NCBI RefSeq assembly: GCF_028288225.1
Contig: NZ_JAQBOC010000057.1
Span: 62,001 to 126,000 of the forward strand
Reading direction: 5' to 3'
Source: Mucilaginibacter sp.
GTDB taxonomy: Bacteria > Bacteroidota > Bacteroidia > Sphingobacteriales > Sphingobacteriaceae
DNA: 64,000 nt
Positions 60,040-64,000 of this stretch are shown piece by piece. The translations under genes and the position numbers were made by a program. Below the pieces are notes generated by a model. The model saw only the letters and a program-made list of their open reading frames with translations. It searched no databases and was not told the DNA's origin. Positions within the stretch are counted from its first letter, which is position 1; every line of letters begins with the position of its first letter.

Positions 60040-61188
60040 TTAATGAATGCCGTTGAACAACCTGCTCCACCTGATCTTGCTAAAAAATGATGCATTATCA
60101 TCCCAGCTCATCCATATAAATAAAGCTTTGCCAACAATATGGTCTTCCGGGACAAAGCCCCAAAAGCGCGAGTCATCCGAATCGTGGCGGTTATCACCCA
60201 TCATCCAGAAGTAGTTCATTTTAAAGGTATAGCTATCGGTCTTTTTGCCATTGATGAAAATGTCGCTGCCCTTAACCTCTATTTTGTTGTTTTCATAAGT
60301 TCTGATACAACGCTCATAAAGGGGATAGGTCATACTGTCAAGCTTTACTGTCCAGCCCTTTTTAGGGATGATGATAGGGCCATAATTGTCAACACTCCAT
60401 TTATAATCCGGCTGCCTGCCGTTAAGCATCAAGTTTGGAGGGCCAACAGGATGAGCCGGGTTTGTAGGATAAACCGGGCTACCAGGATCGCTTTCCCCTT
60501 TTTTTGAAATTATTTGTTTAAACGATGTTATGTTTGAATAACCTTTTAATTTATCGGCAGATTCCTTCGTCATCGCCTGATAATTGTGCCCTTCATAAAG
60601 CGTAATTTTAAGGTCATCTGTAATTTGCGGGTTAAGGTCAACACCATTTGTGGTATAGCTGTATTCCATTTGCTCGCCCGGTGGATTTGGAGCAGCTTTG
60701 CCGTTTACATAAACCTGCCCGTCAACCACACTCAAAGTATCACCAGGAGCCCCCTGGCAGCGTTTTATAAAATTTTCTCTTTTGTCAACAGGCCTGTAAA
60801 ATGGCGAATCAGCATCCATAGGGTAATTAAATACTACCACATCGCCTTTTTTTACATCACTTAAACCAGGTAAACGGTAGTACGGAAGTTGTATTCCGTC
60901 CCAATAGGCTTTGGTATTAATAAGCGGCATGGTGTGGTGCGCAAACGGAAACGCGATTGGCGTTATAGGTGTGCGGGCGCCGTAATTTACCTTGCTTACA
61001 AACAAAAAATCGCCAACAAGCAGCGATCTTTCCATTGATGGGGTAGGTATTACATAAGCTTCTATAAAAAAGGTTCGGATCAAAGTTGCAGCTATTACGG
61101 CAAAAACTATAGCATCAGTCCACTCGCGGATGGCACTTTTCTTTTTTTTAGGGGTATTTTTCTTTTTACTCCAGAATTTCCAGTTCAT
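60040..61188 (-). CDS. lepB: Signal peptidase I, paralog 3 (compact)
   Basis: A 382-residue copy, the first in the transcript. It begins with a basic segment (FWSKKKNTPKKKKSAIREW) and a single transmembrane helix (AIVFAVIAATLIRTFFIEAY). It lacks the extra membrane domain of the other two. Catalytic Ser is in IPTPSMERSLLVGDFLFVSK and Lys in NFIKRCQGAPGDTL. Most like the ordinary Bacteroidetes LepB. Confidence 0.93.
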   Translation of the reverse strand: MNWKFWSKKKNTPKKKKSAIREWTDAIVFAVIAATLIRTFFIEAYVIPTPSMERSLLVGDFLFVSKVNYGARTPITPIAFPFAHHTMPLINTKAYWDGIQLPYYRLPGLSDVKKGDVVVFNYPMDADSPFYRPVDKRENFIKRCQGAPGDTLSVVDGQVYVNGKAAPNPPGEQMEYSYTTNGVDLNPQITDDLKITLYEGHNYQAMTKESADKLKGYSNITSFKQIISKKGESDPGSPVYPTNPAHPVGPPNLMLNGRQPDYKWSVDNYGPIIIPKKGWTVKLDSMTYPLYERCIRTYENNKIEVKGSDIFINGKKTDSYTFKMNYFWMMGDNRHDSDDSRFWGFVPEDHIVGKALFIWMSWDDNASFFSKIRWSRLFNGIH

Positions 61189-61212
61189 GTTTACAATATT
61201 GCGGATTTATTA

Positions 61213-61357
61213 TCAGATTTAAGAGTCAAGAACCAAGAAATCAAGTATCAAGACGAAAAATTAAGAGTTCGAACTATGTTCCTGATCTTTTAACTTCTTT
61301 TCATGACTCTTGTATGTACCTTGATTTCTTGTTTCCCGACTCTTGATTTCTTGTCTT
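61213..61357. repeat. CAAGAAATCAAG word repeat between lepB and dapB
   Basis: Left words such as GAGTCAAGAACCAAGAAATC and AAGTATCAAGACG are complementary to right words such as GACTCTTGTATGTACCTTGA and GACTCTTGATTTCTTGTC. The whole 145-base gap can fold on itself and may end the dapB transcript. Confidence 0.65.
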
Positions 61358-61359
61358 TT

Positions 61360-62109
61360 TTATTTAAAGTCAAACATATCCTCAACTGAATAAAATCCTT
61401 TCTTTCCCTGGATCCATTCAGCAGCTAATACGGCACCTAATGCAAAGCCGTTGCGGTTGTGCGCGGTATGTTTAAATTCAATCGAGTCTACCTCCGAATC
61501 ATAGATAACGGTATGTGTGCCCGGCACACTATCAATGCGGAATGATTCTATCAGCAGCTGATCATTTTTTACATTATCATCAGCGGTTTCGGCGTCATCA
61601 ACAGTAAGAGAATTAATCCATTCCTTTTTCGAATCCAGGTTTTCAATAATTCCTTCGGCAATGGTTATGGCTGTACCACTCGGTGAATCAAGCTTTTGCG
61701 TGTGATGGATCTCTTCTACCTGTACATCGTAATACGGGTAATTGCTCATCATCCTGGCAAGCACCTTATTAATATGGAAAAATATGTTTACACCAACGCT
61801 AAAGTTTGTAGCATATAAAAGAGCTGTGCTGCTGCGCTCATATTGCTCTTTTAGCTTTGGCAAGCTATTATACCACCCTGTTGTACCAACAACAACAGGC
61901 ACGCCCGCGTTAAGGCATTGCTCAATATTATTTAATACAGTCCCGGGGGTACTAAACTCAATGGCAACATCGGCCATTTGCAGGTTTTCAGCAGTTAGCT
62001 CATCCTGGTTATCATGGTCAATTTTAAATACTATTTCGTGCTTGCGGTCTATGGCAATTTTTTCAATTATTTTGCCCATTTTACCGTATCCTAATAATGC
62101 AATTTTCAT
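61360..62109 (-). CDS. dapB: 4-hydroxy-tetrahydrodipicolinate reductase
   Basis: NAD(P)H-dependent step of the diaminopimelate/lysine pathway, 249 residues. The nucleotide motif is ALLGYGKMGKIIEKI near residue 5. The catalytic region is VEEIHHTQKLDSPSGTAI, with the general acid His and the substrate-binding Lys. Starting at ATG 62109 (MKIALLGYG) matches the family; an upstream start would add 22 residues of unlike sequence. It follows the DUF5683 gene. Confidence 0.96.
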   Translation of the reverse strand: MKIALLGYGKMGKIIEKIAIDRKHEIVFKIDHDNQDELTAENLQMADVAIEFSTPGTVLNNIEQCLNAGVPVVVGTTGWYNSLPKLKEQYERSSTALLYATNFSVGVNIFFHINKVLARMMSNYPYYDVQVEEIHHTQKLDSPSGTAITIAEGIIENLDSKKEWINSLTVDDAETADDNVKNDQLLIESFRIDSVPGTHTVIYDSEVDSIEFKHTAHNRNGFALGAVLAAEWIQGKKGFYSVEDMFDFK

Positions 62110-62188
62110 TCCGGTTTTATTATTTTGATGTGATGCTAACGACCATGCTGCCTGATAATTAAACAAGATCTGCAACCTTGAACAATTA

Positions 62189-62884
62189 TCAAAGCGTAAA
62201 GGTAATTTTTATCCCCGGAATATATGAACCTGCAGCATTTTGAGCATAAACAGTTGGTTGATTTATGAAACCAGGCGTTACCCGCATTGAAAAATTATTA
62301 TCAAGTGTATAGCTATGAATAAATTTAGCATCAATATAGGCGTCAACAGCATTTACTCCCCAAAGAACCAAAACACCTAAAATAGAAAGGTCCCGGTTGC
62401 GCCGGTAGCCATCTTTTGCATCATAAATTGCCTGGTCGCTAACCTGGGCATCCTTATACTGATTGTATTCAGCATAATAAGGATCAGTTGGTTTAGGTAC
62501 TATTAAATGATTCCTGTATAATGACAATTGCAAAAATTCCTTATAGTATTGCGCGTTAAATACAATTGCCGCGCCCAACAGGCCTAAGCCTCCATAAATA
62601 ACCGGTACTTTCCAGATCTTATGATTATACACCTGACCCCATCCCGGAACAATTAAGGAACGGATAACCGCCTTATGCGGACTATGCAAGGTATCGGGGC
62701 GATAAACTTTTGATTTCCGTATTTTGGGCACGTTTGATCTGATAATATCAGTATCCTGCCGGCTTGCTTTAAGCGTATCCATTTTGCTTTTTACAACAAC
62801 TTTGCTTGTCGTATCAGGATTTTGCGCCCGGGCAGTAAAAACAAATCCGGCAAGCAGCCAGATAATAAGCAAATATTTATACAT
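62189..62884 (-). CDS. DUF5683 exported protein
   Basis: A 231-residue protein with a signal peptide (cleavage near ARAQ). The signature KAVIRSLIVPGWGQVYNHKI is followed by a membrane segment (VIYGGLGLLGAAIVFNAQYY) and another near ILGVLVLWGVNAVDAYIDA, ending in a beta strand GIKITFTL. DUF5683 is a Bacteroidetes envelope family, regularly located next to parB and dapB. Function is unknown. Confidence 0.92.
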   Translation of the reverse strand: MYKYLLIIWLLAGFVFTARAQNPDTTSKVVVKSKMDTLKASRQDTDIIRSNVPKIRKSKVYRPDTLHSPHKAVIRSLIVPGWGQVYNHKIWKVPVIYGGLGLLGAAIVFNAQYYKEFLQLSLYRNHLIVPKPTDPYYAEYNQYKDAQVSDQAIYDAKDGYRRNRDLSILGVLVLWGVNAVDAYIDAKFIHSYTLDNNFSMRVTPGFINQPTVYAQNAAGSYIPGIKITFTL

Positions 62885-62924
62885 CTGTTACATTAAAAAA
62901 ACCCTCGTTTTAAGGGGATATAGT

Positions 62925-63845
62925 TTACCAATCCATAATTTCGAGGATCCGGCTAAGATCACTTTCTGATAAAAAAGGGATCTCAATTGTACCCCGGCCC
63001 TGGCCGCCGATCTTCAGTTTAACTCTTGTACTGAATTTAGATGCCAGGTCGTCCTGTATTTTTTGAACCTGGAACGAGATTGGCTCAGGTTGTTTGCCTT
63101 CCTTTTTTACAGGGGCCCTTTGCATATCACGAACCAGTTCTTCTGTCTTACGAACGGATAAACCCTGCTGAATAATATGTTGATGGATATATATTTGTTT
63201 AGTGGGGTCCTCAATGGTTATCAATGCCTTAGCGTGACCCATGGTTAGCTCGCCATCACGGATAGAAGCTTGTATGGCGGGGGGCAGTTTTAACAACCTT
63301 AAATAATTGGTTACTGTAGAGCGATTTTTGCTAACGCGATCTCCAAGCTCTTCCTGTTTAAGGTTACATTCTTCAATCATCCGCTGAAAGCTGAGGGCAA
63401 CTTCAATGGCATTCAGGTTTTCGCGCTGAATGTTTTCAATAAGCGCCATTTCAAGCATCTGCTGATCATTGGCAGAGCGGATATAAACAGGGATATGTGT
63501 TAAGCCGGCAAGTTTTGAAGCCCGGAAACGACGCTCGCCTGATATAAGCTGGTAGCTGTGGGCATTTAGGCGCCTAACGGTAATAGGTTGTATAAGCCCT
63601 TGTAATTTTATTGAATCAGCCAGTTCTGCCAGGGCTTGCTGGTCAAAATCAGTACGGGGCTGAAAAGGATTGACCTCAATTTCAGTTAACTTTATCTCAT
63701 TTACCGAGCCAAGGCTATTAACTTCCGGACTTGAGGATACATTTGCCTTATTGTTATTATTATTTTGGTTTTGATTTACATTTTCCGAATCATTCAGCAA
63801 TGCACTTAATCCTCTCCCTAAAGCGTTTCTTTTTTCTGCACTCAT
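62925..63845 (-). CDS. parB: Chromosome partitioning protein ParB
   Basis: Binds parS sites near the origin and, with ParA, segregates the chromosome; 306 residues. The start has LGRGLSALL. The CTP-binding N-terminal domain includes INPFQPRTDFDQQAL-like sequence (VNPFQPRTDFDQ) and the GERRFRASKLAGL box, and the helix-turn-helix is LGDRVSKNRSTVTNYLRL. The C-terminal dimerisation domain is complete. It starts 7 bases after the parA stop codon. Confidence 0.97.
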   Translation of the reverse strand: MSAEKRNALGRGLSALLNDSENVNQNQNNNNNKANVSSSPEVNSLGSVNEIKLTEIEVNPFQPRTDFDQQALAELADSIKLQGLIQPITVRRLNAHSYQLISGERRFRASKLAGLTHIPVYIRSANDQQMLEMALIENIQRENLNAIEVALSFQRMIEECNLKQEELGDRVSKNRSTVTNYLRLLKLPPAIQASIRDGELTMGHAKALITIEDPTKQIYIHQHIIQQGLSVRKTEELVRDMQRAPVKKEGKQPEPISFQVQKIQDDLASKFSTRVKLKIGGQGRGTIEIPFLSESDLSRILEIMDW

Positions 63846-63852
63846 CTTTTGC

Positions 63853-64000
63853 TTATACTATTGCGGTGTTTGTGGTGGCCTCTTCTCTAACCAAACCGTT
63901 TTTACGTAAAATTTCCCGGGCAAGATTAAGGTAATTTATTGCCCCTTTGCTGGTAGCATCATGCATAATTACTGATATACCAAAGCTTGGGGCCTCGCTT
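63853..64000 (-). CDS. parA: ParA ATPase, C-terminal part (runs off the window)
   Basis: The minus-strand frame reads SEAPSFGISVIMHDATSKGA, then INYLNLAREIL and stops at TAA 63853. This is the closing segment of chromosomal ParA/Soj proteins. About 49 codons are visible and the 5' part lies beyond the right edge. It forms a parA-parB operon with a 7-base gap. Confidence 0.9.
   Translation of the reverse strand, partial: SEAPSFGISVIMHDATSKGAINYLNLAREILRKNGLVREEATTNTAIV

Noticed and set aside
57607..60864. Plus-strand frames of 60-120 codons across the lepB genes
   Set aside because: They recur at corresponding positions because the three lepB copies are alike; none has a family match or a start signal.

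Overview
The window is a stretch of chromosome from a Bacteroidetes bacterium of the Sphingobacteriaceae type, with a Mucilaginibacter- or Pedobacter-like gene content. The evidence is a moderately AT-rich genome with almost no Shine-Dalgarno sequences, the rpmB-rpmG-DUF4295 cluster, bacillithiol synthesis (bshC), DUF5683 next to parB, a CsbD protein, a DUF2807 protein, a fused glucosamine-6-phosphate deaminase/LmbE protein, and TAnnTTTG-type promoter candidates. The genus is an inference; no 16S gene is present.

Layout. Positions 1-18.6 kb hold mostly core genes: recA, nth, an ECF sigma factor, uvrA, a beta-propeller lipoprotein, the NagB-LmbE fusion, two secreted peptidases, a DUF2807 protein, a secreted aspartyl-protease-like protein and the potassium transporter kup. 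Positions 19.0-35.7 kb are an accessory region of stress, redox and metal genes with many decayed pieces. An IS1182-family element has a visible 8-bp target duplication and replaces the last residues of an AraC regulator. A methyltransferase has lost its middle. A malic enzyme stump lies beside poxB. A single deletion seems to have fused the tails of a divergent AraC/nitroreductase pair. A CopA-CopB-like multicopper oxidase, a DUF3347 protein and an HMA-MauE protein form a copper-handling group. Positions 35.9-41.3 kb are a mobilization remnant (coupling protein, relaxase, MobA, tyrosine recombinase) sitting at the 3' end of tRNA-Ala(GGC). Positions 41.4-64 kb return to core functions: lpxB, surE, acs, rpmB, rpmG, ftsY, rimO, bshC, three tandem signal peptidase I paralogs, dapB, DUF5683, parB and the end of parA.

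The most unusual pattern is between genes. At about a dozen junctions there is a short word of roughly 8-12 bases, different at each place, repeated with variation on both strands so that the region can fold on itself. Some of these words supply start or stop codons (nth, uvrA, the Ldh-family gene). Three different word types lie together inside the uvrA reading frame, giving an in-frame low-complexity insertion. A second class is a REP-like palindrome present at 14.2 and 52.1 kb. A perfect 34-bp palindrome lies upstream of the NagB-LmbE fusion.

All family assignments come from reading protein motifs by eye. No database search, alignment or structure prediction was run.
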